18,923 bases of DNA from an uncultured Collinsella sp. (GTDB lineage Bacteria > Actinomycetota > Coriobacteriia > Coriobacteriales > Coriobacteriaceae). This document shows, in pieces, positions 1-8,086 of the stretch (position 1 is its first letter; every line of letters begins with the position of its first letter). The DNA lies in NCBI GenBank assembly GCA_934655755.1, contig CAKUHA010000020.1, forward strand, positions 1-18,923, read 5' to 3'. The notes below the pieces were generated by a model. The model was not told the origin of the DNA. It did no database searches and was given only the letters and a program-made list of their open reading frames with translations. A program made the position numbers and the translations under genes.

Positions 1-28
1 GTCAGGGGTTCGATCCCCCTCGTCTCCA
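1..28 (+). tRNA. 3' end of a tRNA, probably tRNA-Ala (partial)
   Basis: Only the last part of the gene is in the window. A five-pair T stem (AGGGG with CCCCT) encloses the loop TTCGATC. It is followed by the 3' acceptor strand CGTCTCC (21-27) and discriminator A28. The next bases are CCC, so the terminal CCA is not encoded and must be added enzymatically. The bases before the T stem, GTC, look like the end of a short variable loop. The third acceptor base from the discriminator is T, which fits a G3:U70 pair, the alanine identity element, and discriminator A also fits alanine. A tmRNA 3' end has similar features and cannot be fully excluded, because the anticodon lies outside the window. Confidence 0.8.
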
Positions 29-43
29 CCCGAGCATTGAATG

Positions 44-72
44 AGGCTCCAACGCAAGTTGGGGCCTTTTTT
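44..72 (+). terminator. Rho-independent terminator after the tRNA
   Basis: A nine-pair stem (45-53 with 58-66, one G-U pair) closes a GCAA tetraloop and runs straight into six T residues (67-72). This is a textbook intrinsic terminator. It lies only 31 nt before the ABC-F start codon, and no convincing promoter was seen between the two. Confidence 0.9.
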
Positions 73-103
73 CATATAGGCACACAAGGTCAAAGGCGGC
101 ACC

Positions 104-2137
104 ATGATCCTTCTGGTCGACAAGATCGAAAAAAGCTTCGGCGCGCGCGTCCTCTTTAGCGGCGCGTCCTTCCAGATCAACCCCGGGGAGCGCTTCGCGC
201 TCGTGGGCCCCAACGGCGCCGGCAAAACCACCATGCTCAAGATCATCATGGGCATCGACAGCCCCGACGCCGGCCAGGTTCAGTACGCCAAGGACTGCCA
301 GGTGGGCTACCTAGAGCAGGAAACCAACCTGGAGCACAAGGACACCACCATCCTCGCCGAGGTCATGGCGGCCGCCAAGGAAATCCGCCGCATGGGCGAG
401 CGCGCCAACGAGCTGCAGGCCCAGATCACCGAGCTCTCCGAGCAAGGCAAGGACGTCGACGCACTCCTTAACGAGTACGGCCAGGTCCAGGATCGCTTTG
501 AGCACCTGGGCGGCTACGAGCTCGAGAGCAACGCCCGCAAGATCCTGTCCGGCCTGGGCTTTAAGGTCACTGACTTTGAGCGCCCGTGTTCCGAGTTCTC
601 GGGCGGCTGGCAGATGCGCATCGCGCTCGCCAAGCTCTTCCTGCGCCATCCCGACCTGCTGCTCCTTGACGAGCCGACCAACCACCTGGACCTCGAGAGC
701 GTCCAGTGGCTGCGCGGCTTTATCGCCAGCTACGACGGCGCCGTCCTCATCGTCAGCCACGACCGCGCCTTCATGGACGCCTGCGTCGATCACGTCGCCG
801 CGCTCGAGAACCGTCGCGTGACCACCTACACCGGCAACTACAGCAGCTACCTCAAGCAGCGCGAGGACAACCTGGAGCAGATGCGTGCCAAGCGCGCCGC
901 CCAGGAGCGCGATATCGCCCACATGCAGGTCTTCGTCGACAAGTTCCGCTACAAGCCCACCAAGGCCGCTCAGGCCCAGGAGCGCATCCGCAAGATCGAG
1001 CAGATCAAAAAGGAGCTCGTCATCCTGCCCGAGGGCCACAAACACATCGACTTTAAGTTCCCCGACCCGCCGCGCTCCGGCGACATGGTCGTGGGCCTGG
1101 AGGGCGTATCCAAGTCCTACGGTGACAAGCACATCTACAGCGACATCGACCTCAAGCTCTACCGCGGCGAGCACGTAGCGCTCGTCGGCCCCAACGGCGC
1201 CGGCAAGTCCACCCTCATGAAGCTCCTCGCCGGTCTGGAGCCGCCCACCACCGGCACCCGCGACCTGGGAACCAACGTGGGCGTTGCCTACTATGCCCAG
1301 CACGCACTCGAGGGCATGACCGAGTCCAACACCGTCCTGCAAGAGATCGACACCGTCACGCCCAAGTGGACCGTGCCGCAGCAGCGCAGCCTGCTGGGCG
1401 CCTTCCTGTTTAGCGACAACGACTCCATCGAAAAGCAGGTCCGCGTCCTCTCCGGCGGCGAGAAGGCCCGTCTGGCCCTGGCCAAGATGCTCGTGGCCCC
1501 GGAGGCGCTCCTGTGCCTGGACGAGCCCACCAACCACCTGGACATCGACTCGGTGGATATGCTCGAGAACGCCCTGCAAAACTTTCCCGGCACCATCGTG
1601 CTGATCAGCCACGACGAGCACCTGGTGCGCGCCGTGGCCAACCGCGTCATCGACATCCGTGACGGACAAGTCACGGTCTACGACGGCGACTACGACTACT
1701 ACCTCTACAAGCGCGAGGACCTCGCAGCCCGCGCCGCCGCCGAGGCGGCAGGGGAGACCGCCCCGGCCACGACCAAGTCCACCAAAGCCAGCGCCGCCCA
1801 GGCCGACACCCCCGCCGCGGCCCCCAAGCCGGTCGAGGGCAAAAAGACCAAGGAGCAAAAGCGCGCCGAGGCCCAGGCCCGCGCAGCGCTCAACAAAAAA
1901 CTCAAGGGCGTGCGCAACCAGCTCAAGAAGATCGAGGCGGAGCTCGACAAAAAGCGCGCCCGCTATGACGAGCTTATGGAATTGATGGCAAGCGAAGAGC
2001 TTTATGCCGATCAGGATAAGTTCAACGCCGCGCTGGGGGAATATAACGGCCTTAAGCAAGAGCTGCCCAAGCTCGAGGACGAATGGCTCGAGCTTTCCAC
2101 CCAGATCGAAGAGGAGACCGCGCGTGAACTCTCGTAA
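104..2137 (+). CDS. ABC-F family ATPase, ribosome-associated translation factor
   Basis: This is a soluble protein of 677 residues with two ABC ATPase domains and no membrane domain, the layout of ABC-F factors, which bind the ribosomal E site and act on stalled or initiating ribosomes. Domain 1 has Walker A GPNGAGKT at 35-42, signature SGGWQ at 166-170 and DEPTNHLD at 189-196. Domain 2 has Walker A at 362-369, signature SGGEK from 450 and DEPTNHLD from 473. The charged linker between them (about 235-330) is the P-site tRNA interaction region of the family. An Ala/Pro/Lys-rich stretch (about 545-600) leads to a C-terminal coiled coil (about 612-677), as in Uup and YdiF. It looks like a housekeeping Uup/YdiF-type member rather than an antibiotic-resistance ABC-F, but the subfamily is inferred by eye. 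The start follows a weak AAAGGCGG Shine-Dalgarno sequence. Confidence 0.93.
   Translation: MILLVDKIEKSFGARVLFSGASFQINPGERFALVGPNGAGKTTMLKIIMGIDSPDAGQVQYAKDCQVGYLEQETNLEHKDTTILAEVMAAAKEIRRMGERANELQAQITELSEQGKDVDALLNEYGQVQDRFEHLGGYELESNARKILSGLGFKVTDFERPCSEFSGGWQMRIALAKLFLRHPDLLLLDEPTNHLDLESVQWLRGFIASYDGAVLIVSHDRAFMDACVDHVAALENRRVTTYTGNYSSYLKQREDNLEQMRAKRAAQERDIAHMQVFVDKFRYKPTKAAQAQERIRKIEQIKKELVILPEGHKHIDFKFPDPPRSGDMVVGLEGVSKSYGDKHIYSDIDLKLYRGEHVALVGPNGAGKSTLMKLLAGLEPPTTGTRDLGTNVGVAYYAQHALEGMTESNTVLQEIDTVTPKWTVPQQRSLLGAFLFSDNDSIEKQVRVLSGGEKARLALAKMLVAPEALLCLDEPTNHLDIDSVDMLENALQNFPGTIVLISHDEHLVRAVANRVIDIRDGQVTVYDGDYDYYLYKREDLAARAAAEAAGETAPATTKSTKASAAQADTPAAAPKPVEGKKTKEQKRAEAQARAALNKKLKGVRNQLKKIEAELDKKRARYDELMELMASEELYADQDKFNAALGEYNGLKQELPKLEDEWLELSTQIEEETARELS
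2111..2116 (+). promoter_or_regulatory. Ribosome binding site that decides a GTG start
   Basis: GAGGAG lies inside the end of the ABC-F gene, 7 nt before the GTG at 2124. It supports a short membrane protein starting at that GTG rather than at the in-frame ATG at 2004, which is deep inside the ABC-F gene. Confidence 0.6.
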
Positions 2138-2420
2138 GGCCGCCGCCGTGGCGATGAGCATCATCGCCATCGCGTGCCGCGTCTGCGGCATCTTTATGAG
2201 CGCGATGACCGTGCTGCTGTGCTTTAGCGGGCTGACCGCCAAGCTGCAGATCGTCGGCTTTGTCGTCGAGCTCTCTCGCGCGCTGCCGAGCGCCATCGCC
2301 GGCTACGGTGTTATCACGTCGCCCTTTGGCGGCGTGTTCCGCCTGGATTACGCCATCGTGGCCGTCATCCTGTTCGTGGCCGACTACCTGCTCACGCGCG
2401 CCTCGCGCCGCGTCCGCTAG
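2124..2420 (+). CDS. Unrecognised small membrane protein, two predicted helices
   Basis: I do not recognise this 98-residue protein. From the GTG at 2124 it has a short basic N-terminus (VNSRK), a hydrophobic helix at about 11-36 with two cysteines (C18, C21), an amphipathic middle (about 40-72), a second hydrophobic helix at about 76-90, and a basic tail (RASRRVR). The layout suggests an inner-membrane protein with both ends in the cytoplasm. The gene overlaps the ABC-F gene by 14 nt and ends 9 nt before the M50 protease gene, so translation is probably coupled to both. An in-frame ATG at 2154 is a weaker start. No frame of the M50 gene or the ABC-F gene accounts for this stretch. Coding status is supported by ribosome binding site, spacing and hydrophobicity; function is unknown. 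Confidence 0.7.
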   Translation: MNSRKAAAVAMSIIAIACRVCGIFMSAMTVLLCFSGLTAKLQIVGFVVELSRALPSAIAGYGVITSPFGGVFRLDYAIVAVILFVADYLLTRASRRVR

Positions 2421-2429
2421 GAGAGCGCC

Positions 2430-3113
2430 ATGTCCAGCAGCTACTTCATGAACCTGCTCGCCAGCGCCGTCGCCGTCATCGTTGGCATCGTCATCCATGA
2501 GAGCGCGCATGCCGCCGCTGCCTGGGCGCTCGGCGACAAGACGGCTCGTTCGCGCGGCCGCGTCTCGCTCAACCCGCTCAACCACATCGACCCGTTTGGC
2601 ACCATCATCCTGCCGTTGCTGATGCTCGCTGCCGGCGGCCCGGTGTTCGCCTTTGCCAAGCCGGTGCCCGTCTACCTCAACAACCTCAAGCATCCCAAGC
2701 ACGACGAGGTCCTGGTGAGCGCAGCCGGCCCCGCTTCGAACATCGCGCTCGCGTGCCTGGCCGCGGCGCTCATGCACCTGACCTATGGCAACCTCTACGC
2801 CAGCATGTCCTTTGCTGTGGCATCGCAAATCATGAACTTTGGCGCCACCTTTATCGTGGTCAACCTGTCGCTTGCGTTCTTTAACCTCATCCCGATCCCG
2901 CCGCTCGACGGCTCGTCGATCATCGTGCCATTCCTTAAGGGCAAGGCGCTCGACAACTACTACCGTCTGCAGCAGTACGCCATGCCGATCCTCATCATCG
3001 TGCTGTATCTGCTGCCCATGTGGACCGGCATCGACGTGATCGGGCGCTATTTCGACGTTACCGTGTATCCGCTGGCAGAGCAGCTGCTCACCTTCGCAAT
3101 CGCCGGCATCTAA
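2430..3113 (+). CDS. M50 family (site-2-protease-like) membrane metalloprotease
   Basis: This integral membrane protein of 227 residues belongs to the compact M50 group often found beside scpAB. The zinc motif HExxH reads HESAH at 23-27 inside the first helix. A second family motif, NLIPIPPLDG, lies near residue 150 and supplies the third zinc ligand (Asp). Several further hydrophobic segments follow. The family cleaves substrates within the membrane plane, but a substrate for this subgroup is not known to me. The start at 2430 has a good ribosome binding site (AGGAGA). The gene sits between the small membrane protein and scpA. The M50 / scpA / scpB / rluB order is a recurrent bacterial neighbourhood, which supports a housekeeping role but does not name a substrate. 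Confidence 0.88.
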   Translation: MSSSYFMNLLASAVAVIVGIVIHESAHAAAAWALGDKTARSRGRVSLNPLNHIDPFGTIILPLLMLAAGGPVFAFAKPVPVYLNNLKHPKHDEVLVSAAGPASNIALACLAAALMHLTYGNLYASMSFAVASQIMNFGATFIVVNLSLAFFNLIPIPPLDGSSIIVPFLKGKALDNYYRLQQYAMPILIIVLYLLPMWTGIDVIGRYFDVTVYPLAEQLLTFAIAGI

Positions 3114-3121
3114 GGTAAACT
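3093..3121 (+). promoter_or_regulatory. Weak promoter candidate before scpA
   Basis: TTCGCA (3093-3098) and TAAACT (3116-3121) are separated by 17 nt, each matching four of six sigma-70-type consensus positions. The 84-nt gap to scpA is one of the larger gaps in this cluster. It also holds a small hairpin (GACCGT 3130-3135 with ACGGTC 3141-3146) without a T tract. The match is poor and could be chance. Confidence 0.22.
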
Positions 3122-3184
3122 TACAGGTCGACCGTGCAAAACGGTCACAACATGCACCCAAACCGCGCCGCGAAGGCGCCGTCA

Positions 3185-3192
3185 AAGGAGGT
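3185..3192 (+). promoter_or_regulatory. Full-consensus Shine-Dalgarno sequence of scpA
   Basis: AAGGAGGT, complementary to the 16S rRNA tail over eight bases, lies 5 nt before the scpA ATG. It is the most complete ribosome binding site seen in the window and fixes the start at 3198. Confidence 0.8.
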
Positions 3193-3197
3193 CGAAG

Positions 3198-4007
3198 ATG
3201 TCGTATCGCGTGTCGACACAGGTCTACAGCGGACCGTTCGACCTGCTGCTGCAGCTGGTAACCCGCCAAAAAGTTGATATCGGCGCTATCTCGATCAGCG
3301 AGGTTGCCGAGCAATACCTTGCCGAGGCCGAGCGCATCGAGGCGCTTGACCTGGACGTGGCGAGTGATTTTTTGCTGGTCGCGGCAACCCTTTTGGATAT
3401 CAAGGCCGCCTCGCTGGTGCCACAGGAGGCCCCGCGCAAAGCCGACGACGATGACGATATCGACGAAGACCTCGAGGAGTTGAGCGCCCTCGACGGCGAC
3501 GCCCTGCGTGAGGTCCTGATCCAGCGCCTGATCGCCTACAAGCAGTTTAAAGGCGCGGCGGCAGCCCTCGGCGCACGTATGCAGGCCGAAAGCCGCATGC
3601 ATCCGCGCGTGGCCGGCCCCGACCCGGAGTTTTTGGGCCTGATGCCCGACTACCTGGCCGGCATCACTCTGCGCGGCCTGGCCGTCATCTGCGCCGACTT
3701 GGACGGCAAGCGCCAGACCTTCCTGCTGGAGGCCGAGCACGTGGCACCGCACCGCGTGCCACTCGACCTAACCGTGGCCTCGGTCGACCGCTTTACTATG
3801 GCGCACCAAACCTGCACCTTCCGCGAGCTGCTGGACGGCGATGCCACCACTGAGCAGCTCGTCGTCACCTTCCTGGCCATGCTGGAGCTCGCCAAGCGCG
3901 GCTCGCTCACGCTGAGCCAGGACGAGATCTTTGGAACCATTCAAATCAACCGCGTCGAGGGCGCCGAGGCCTATGTGCCCGGCGAAGGCCCCGAGCTCAC
4001 CGAATAG
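3198..4007 (+). CDS. scpA: Segregation and condensation protein ScpA
   Basis: ScpA is the kleisin subunit that bridges the two heads of the SMC dimer and binds ScpB, forming the complex that organises and separates chromosomes. The 269-residue length is normal. The N-terminal kleisin block is clear: FDLLLQLVTRQKVDIGAISI (about 12-31), then the conserved stretch DLDVASDFLLVAATLLDIKA (about 51-70). An acidic linker follows (about 79-95, DDDDDIDEDLEE), and the C-terminal winged-helix region that contacts the SMC head lies at about 190-260. scpB starts 12 nt after its stop, as in most genomes that carry the pair, so both subunits are probably made together. Confidence 0.95.
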   Translation: MSYRVSTQVYSGPFDLLLQLVTRQKVDIGAISISEVAEQYLAEAERIEALDLDVASDFLLVAATLLDIKAASLVPQEAPRKADDDDDIDEDLEELSALDGDALREVLIQRLIAYKQFKGAAAALGARMQAESRMHPRVAGPDPEFLGLMPDYLAGITLRGLAVICADLDGKRQTFLLEAEHVAPHRVPLDLTVASVDRFTMAHQTCTFRELLDGDATTEQLVVTFLAMLELAKRGSLTLSQDEIFGTIQINRVEGAEAYVPGEGPELTE

Positions 4008-4019
4008 GAGCGGCCAACC

Positions 4020-4748
4020 ATGTCTTCTCTTTCCACGCTGGAGGCAAACAGCCTCAAAGGCGCCCTCGAGGCGCTGCTGCTGGTGTCGAGCGACCCGGTG
4101 AGCGCGCCCGCGCTGGCCGGTGCGCTGGATATCGCCCCGGGCGAATGTGCTTCGTTGCTCGCCGAGCTCAAAGTTGAGTACGAAGAAGCCAACCGCGGCT
4201 TTCAGCTGCGCGAGGTCGCCGGCGGTTGGCGCCTGTTTACGCATCCCGCCTACCACGACGTGGTCGAGGCCTATGTGCTGAGCTGGGACACGCAAAAGCT
4301 GTCGCAGGCCGCGCTCGAGACCCTGGCCGTGATCGCCTATCACCAGCCTGTGACGCGCGAGGTGGTCAAGGGCATCCGCGGCGTCAACTCCGACGGCGTC
4401 ATCGCGTCGCTCGTGGACAAGGGCCTGGTGCGCGAGCTCGGCCGCGACCCCCAGCGCGGTCAAGCCATCATCTACGGCACGACCAACGCCTTCTTGGAGA
4501 AGTTTGGCCTGCGTTCCACCCGCGACCTGCCCGATCTGGAGCAGTTTGCCCCCGACGAGCAGTCGCGCCAGTTTATCCGCGAGCGCCTGAGCGGCCGCAA
4601 TATTCAATCCACGCTCGAGGAGCAGGCCGAGGACCTGGACGAAGAGCGCGAGCTGCTCGATACCGATGTTGAGGATATTGAGGCAGTCGAGGAAGGGGAT
4701 ACCCTAGCCGCCGGTGACGCCACGGAGGATATGCATGACGAGAACTAA
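4020..4748 (+). CDS. scpB: Segregation and condensation protein ScpB
   Basis: ScpB is the dimeric partner that stabilises ScpA on the SMC heads. The protein has 242 residues with two winged-helix domains. The first opens with LKGALEALLLVSSDPVSAPA (about 8-27). The second contains LSQAALETLAVIAYHQPVTR and VNSDGVIASLVDKGLV, typical of the family. The C-terminal 50 or so residues are strongly acidic and probably disordered. TAGGAG before the ATG serves as ribosome binding site. Its last 14 nt overlap the rluB start, which suggests translational coupling. Confidence 0.95.
   Translation: MSSLSTLEANSLKGALEALLLVSSDPVSAPALAGALDIAPGECASLLAELKVEYEEANRGFQLREVAGGWRLFTHPAYHDVVEAYVLSWDTQKLSQAALETLAVIAYHQPVTREVVKGIRGVNSDGVIASLVDKGLVRELGRDPQRGQAIIYGTTNAFLEKFGLRSTRDLPDLEQFAPDEQSRQFIRERLSGRNIQSTLEEQAEDLDEERELLDTDVEDIEAVEEGDTLAAGDATEDMHDEN
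4724..4728 (+). promoter_or_regulatory. Ribosome binding site that decides the rluB start
   Basis: GGAGG within the 3' end of scpB stands 6 nt before the ATG at 4735. This favours 4735 over the longer in-frame ATG at 4714, which lacks such a site. Confidence 0.6.
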
Positions 4749-5700
4749 CGAAGCAGGGGAGACGCACAACGCTGGCGCCCCGGGCACGCCCGCACCCGAC
4801 GCCCAGCCCGTCTACCCGCACACCATGCGCCTGCAGCGCTTTTTGGCGCGCGCGGGCGTGGCGAGCCGCCGCGGCTCGGAGGACCTGATGACCGCCGGCC
4901 GCGTGACCGTCAACGGCGAGGTCGCGACCGAACTGGGCACCAAGGTCGATGTCGACCGCGACCACATTGAGGTCGATGGCATGCCCGTCAAGCTCAGCCA
5001 GGGCGCCGTGTATCTGATGCTCTACAAGCCGACCGGCTACCTCACCACCATGAGCGACCCGCAGGAGCGCCCCTGCGTGGCCGAACTGGTCCCCCGAGAT
5101 CGCTTTCCGGGACTGTTTCCGGTGGGCCGCCTGGACCGCGACACCACGGGCCTTTTGCTCTTCACCACCGACGGTGACCTGTCGCAGGACCTGCTGCACC
5201 CCAGCAAGCACGTCTACAAGACCTACCAGGCGCTCGTGGACGGCCGCCTGACGGACCGCGATTTGGAACCGCTGCGCCGCGGCATCGAGCTCGACGACGG
5301 CCTGTGCCAACCGGCCATCTGCCGCGTCATCACCGCGCACGAGGCCGAGGCCGTGGCGCCCCAGGGCGTCAAGCCTGGCACCACCGCTGTGGAGGTCATC
5401 ATCCGCGAGGGCCGCAAGAACCAGGTCAAGCGCATGCTGAGCAAGATTCACCACCCGGTGATCCGCCTGCATCGCTATAACTTTGCCGGCCTGGAGCTCG
5501 AGGGCGTGGCAAAGGGTTCGTGGCGTGAGCTCACCGACCGCGAGGTACAAATCCTCAAGGCCGGCGGTATCCCGCCCAAGCAGGCCAGCGCCAAGCGCGG
5601 CGGCAAGCCCCAGGACAACCCCGCGAGCCGCACGCGCCACCACGGCAGCCACGGCTCCGCGCCTAAGCGCAACACCTACCGCGAGCGCTACACGGGCTAG
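4735..5700 (+). CDS. rluB: 23S rRNA pseudouridine synthase, RluB/RsuA family
   Basis: Enzymes of this family convert a specific uridine of rRNA to pseudouridine; RluB acts on helix 93 of 23S rRNA. The protein is 321 residues from the ATG at 4735. A short, probably flexible N-terminus precedes an S4 RNA-binding domain (from MRLQRFLARAGVASRR, about 25-75). The catalytic core holds GRLDRDTTGLLLF with the nucleophile Asp134, and the later family block EGRKNQVKRML. The C-terminal 45 residues are rich in Lys, Arg, Gly and Pro and probably add RNA contacts. Location next to scpAB is typical of RluB. RluB against RsuA is judged from context; the family itself is certain. Confidence 0.92.
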   Translation: MTRTNEAGETHNAGAPGTPAPDAQPVYPHTMRLQRFLARAGVASRRGSEDLMTAGRVTVNGEVATELGTKVDVDRDHIEVDGMPVKLSQGAVYLMLYKPTGYLTTMSDPQERPCVAELVPRDRFPGLFPVGRLDRDTTGLLLFTTDGDLSQDLLHPSKHVYKTYQALVDGRLTDRDLEPLRRGIELDDGLCQPAICRVITAHEAEAVAPQGVKPGTTAVEVIIREGRKNQVKRMLSKIHHPVIRLHRYNFAGLELEGVAKGSWRELTDREVQILKAGGIPPKQASAKRGGKPQDNPASRTRHHGSHGSAPKRNTYRERYTG

Positions 5701-5766
5701 GCAACCCGCCGCGCCCCAGCACTCGCGAACCATACCAGCACGTCAACCACCGAAAGGAAGCATTGC

Positions 5767-6453
5767 ATGATCGTCGCCATCGACGGCCCCGCCGGTTCCG
5801 GCAAGTCCACCATCGCCAAGGAGATCGCCCGCCAGCTGGGCTTTAACAAGCTCGATACGGGCGCCATGTATCGCGCTGTCACCTTTGCCGCGCTCGACCG
5901 CGGCATCGATCTGGACGACGAGGCGGCCATCGACGCCCTCGCCGAGCAGATCGAGATCCGCTTTACCAACGGCACCGGCGAGGACACGCGCCTGACTATC
6001 GACGGCACGGACGCCTCGGCCGCCATCCGCACCCCGCAGGTGGACGCCAACGTCTCCAAGGTCTCGGCCTACCCGGGCGTGCGTGCCGCCATGCTCATCC
6101 ACCAGCACCGCGCCGCCGAGGACCGCGACATTGTGGCCGAGGGCCGCGACATCGGCACCGTCGTGTTCCCCAACGCGCAGGTCAAGGTCTTCCTGACCGC
6201 CGACCCGCGTGAGCGCGCCCGCCGCCGCGTGCTGCAGCGCCACCAAAACGACGCCCAGCCGCTTACCGACGAGCAGCTCGAGACCGAGGTCGACGAGACC
6301 CTCGACGCCCTTGAGCAGCGCGACAAGCTCGACAGCAGCCGCGAGGTCGCACCGCTCGTGCCCGCTGAGGACGCCGTGCACGTCGACTCAACCTCCCACA
6401 CCATCGACGAGGTCGTTCGTATCATCGAGGACCTCATCAACCAAAGGAGGTAG
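5767..6453 (+). CDS. cmk: Cytidylate kinase
   Basis: Cmk phosphorylates CMP and dCMP with ATP, recycling CMP released by lipid and RNA turnover. The 228-residue length is normal. P-loop GPAGSGKST spans 7-15, followed by the CMP-binding motif LDTGAMYRA (about 30-38). The family blocks TPQVDANVSKVSAYPGVR and EGRDIGTVVFPNA and the lid-type sequence DPRERARRR are all present. GAAAGGAAG before the ATG is a good ribosome binding site. plsC begins 3 nt after its stop. Phospholipid synthesis releases CMP at the PgsA step, so grouping with plsC, plsY and gpsA makes metabolic sense. Confidence 0.97.
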   Translation: MIVAIDGPAGSGKSTIAKEIARQLGFNKLDTGAMYRAVTFAALDRGIDLDDEAAIDALAEQIEIRFTNGTGEDTRLTIDGTDASAAIRTPQVDANVSKVSAYPGVRAAMLIHQHRAAEDRDIVAEGRDIGTVVFPNAQVKVFLTADPRERARRRVLQRHQNDAQPLTDEQLETEVDETLDALEQRDKLDSSREVAPLVPAEDAVHVDSTSHTIDEVVRIIEDLINQRR

Positions 6454-6456
6454 CCC

Positions 6457-7185
6457 ATGCGCCTGTTTAAGCAGACGCCCGAGGATTATTACAACGCCCC
6501 CTACGCCGAGTTCCCCGCGCTCATCCGCGGCACCGTCGTCGTGGTCATGGCCATCCTTTGGGTCTTCTCCAAGCTCATGTGGCGCTGGAAGGTCGAGGAC
6601 GCCGACCTACTGTTTGAGCGCCAGGAAGGCCGCGGCAGCGTAGTCATCTGCAACCACACCTCGATGGCCGAGCTCTTGGCTGTGGAGACGGCGCTGTTCT
6701 TTGGCGGCCGCCGCATCCGCCCCATCTTTAAGTCCGAGTTCGCCAAGACCAAGATCGTGCGCTGGGCCTTTAGCCGCGTGGGCGGCATCCCCGTCGAGCG
6801 CGGCACCGCCGACATGAAGTGCCTGCGCGCCGCCCAGCATGCGCTGCAGCGCGGCGAGGATGTCCTGATCTTCCCCGAGGGCACGCGCATCCGCTCACGC
6901 GAGATCAAGCCCGAGGTCCACGGCGGCTTTGCGCTCATCGCTCAGATGGGCAAGGCGCCCGTCAACCCGCTCGCCATTTGCGGCTGGTCCGACATCACGC
7001 CCAAGGGCAAAAAGCTCATGCGTCCCAAAAAGTGCTGGATCCGCGCCGGCAAGGCCGTCTCGCTTTCCGACGCGCCGGCTGGGCTCAAGCGCACGGAGCG
7101 CCTGGCCTGGTTTGAGTCCGAGGCCATGGGCCGTGTCTATACCATGCGCGACGAGCTGTGCGATGAGCATCCGGGCAGGTTCTAG
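6457..7185 (+). CDS. plsC: 1-acyl-glycerol-3-phosphate acyltransferase (PlsC family)
   Basis: PlsC adds the second acyl chain to lysophosphatidic acid at the inner membrane, giving phosphatidic acid. The protein has 242 residues with one hydrophobic N-terminal helix (about 20-38) as membrane anchor. Acyltransferase motif II is GGIPVERG, and motif III is FPEGTRIR. Motif I is unusual: the catalytic HX4D reads HTSMAE, so His67 is followed by Glu72 where aspartate is expected. The rest of the fold looks intact, so it is probably active. AAAGGAGG precedes the ATG. It lies between cmk and ispH, with plsY and gpsA downstream. A different acyl acceptor cannot be ruled out from sequence alone. Confidence 0.9.
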   Translation: MRLFKQTPEDYYNAPYAEFPALIRGTVVVVMAILWVFSKLMWRWKVEDADLLFERQEGRGSVVICNHTSMAELLAVETALFFGGRRIRPIFKSEFAKTKIVRWAFSRVGGIPVERGTADMKCLRAAQHALQRGEDVLIFPEGTRIRSREIKPEVHGGFALIAQMGKAPVNPLAICGWSDITPKGKKLMRPKKCWIRAGKAVSLSDAPAGLKRTERLAWFESEAMGRVYTMRDELCDEHPGRF

Positions 7186-7187
7186 CC

Positions 7188-8084
7188 ATGAGCGAGAACG
7201 CGAAGAACACCGTCGTGACCGTCGCCGAGGAGGCCGTCCCCACCATCGAGATCGCCGCCCACGCCGGCACCTGCTACGGCGTACAGCGTGCGCTCGACAT
7301 GGCGCTGGCCGCCGCTCCGCAGGCAGGGGAGAGTTCCCAGGTCCACACCCTGGGCCCGCTCATCCATAACCCCATCGTGGTACGCGAACTTGCCGAGGCG
7401 GGCGTCGGTCTTGCCGAGACCCTGGACGACGCCGCATCGGGCACCATGATCATCCGCGCGCACGGCGTGGTGCCGCAGGTCATCGACGCCGCCCGCGAGC
7501 GCGACCTTACCGTGGTCGACGCCACCTGTCCCTACGTAAAGAAGGTCCACGTGGCCGCTGAGCGCTTGGTACGCGAGGGCTACCGTGTGATCGTCGTAGG
7601 CGAGCCCGGCCACCCCGAAGTCGAGGGCATCCTGGGCCACGCAGGCGATGACGCGCAGGTCGTGAGCTGCGCTGCCGATGCCGATGCGCTGCCGCTCAAG
7701 GGCAAGGTGGGCTTGGTCGTGCAGACCACCCAGACCGCACAGAACCTCGCCGAGGTCGTGGCCGCCATCACACCGCGTGTGCAGGAGCTGCGCGTGATTA
7801 ACACCATCTGCGCTGCCACGAGCGAGCGCCAGCAGGCGGCCGCGTCACTCGCCCAGCGCTGTGACCGCATGGTCGTCGTGGGCGGCAAGAACTCGGGCAA
7901 CACCCGCCGTCTGGCGCAGATTTGCGCCGACGCCTGCGAGCGCACGCACCATATCGAGGAAGCATCTGAACTCGAGGCCGCGTGGTTTGCCGACGCGCGC
8001 CATATCGGCATCACCGCCGGCGCTTCCACCCCGCAAGAACACATCGAACGCGCCGTCGCGCGCATCAAGGAGCTTTGCCGCTAA
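7188..8084 (+). CDS. ispH: 4-hydroxy-3-methylbut-2-enyl diphosphate reductase
   Basis: IspH catalyses the last step of the MEP pathway, reducing HMBPP to IPP and DMAPP for undecaprenyl phosphate and other isoprenoids. The protein has 298 residues. The three cysteines that bind the iron-sulfur cluster are in place: Cys29 (AGTCYGV), Cys114 (DATCPYV) and Cys208 (NTICAAT). Other family marks are HTLGPLIHNP, RAHGV, GEPGHPEV, GGKNSGNT and the final GASTPQE. The start is 3 nt after the plsC stop and has only a weak ribosome binding site, so it is probably translated by coupling. The downstream DUF512 gene begins 3 nt after its stop. Its presence shows the host uses the MEP route. Confidence 0.97.
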   Translation: MSENAKNTVVTVAEEAVPTIEIAAHAGTCYGVQRALDMALAAAPQAGESSQVHTLGPLIHNPIVVRELAEAGVGLAETLDDAASGTMIIRAHGVVPQVIDAARERDLTVVDATCPYVKKVHVAAERLVREGYRVIVVGEPGHPEVEGILGHAGDDAQVVSCAADADALPLKGKVGLVVQTTQTAQNLAEVVAAITPRVQELRVINTICAATSERQQAAASLAQRCDRMVVVGGKNSGNTRRLAQICADACERTHHIEEASELEAAWFADARHIGITAGASTPQEHIERAVARIKELCR

Positions 8085-8086
8085 TC

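Noticed and set aside
104..2137. Antibiotic-resistance ABC-F
   Set aside because: The C-terminal coiled coil and housekeeping neighbours fit Uup/YdiF-type factors. No resistance context, mobile element or leader peptide was seen.
311..2296. Long minus-strand open frame (661 codons) opposite the ABC-F gene
   Set aside because: Its translation is low-complexity (Leu, Gly, Val, Ala and Asp rich) with no motif. It mirrors the codon bias of a clear ABC-F gene in high-GC DNA.
3126..3180. Small hairpins in the gap before scpA as a terminator
   Set aside because: The stems are only 5-6 bp and no T tract follows, so they do not look like an intrinsic terminator.
2052..3752. Minus-strand open frame of 566 codons across the M50 and scpA genes
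   Set aside because: It spans several well-supported plus-strand genes and has an Arg/His/Asp/Gly-rich translation without family features, a typical GC-rich shadow.
4573..5733. Minus-strand open frame opposite rluB
   Set aside because: The translation is compositionally biased without domains, and the plus strand holds a complete pseudouridine synthase.
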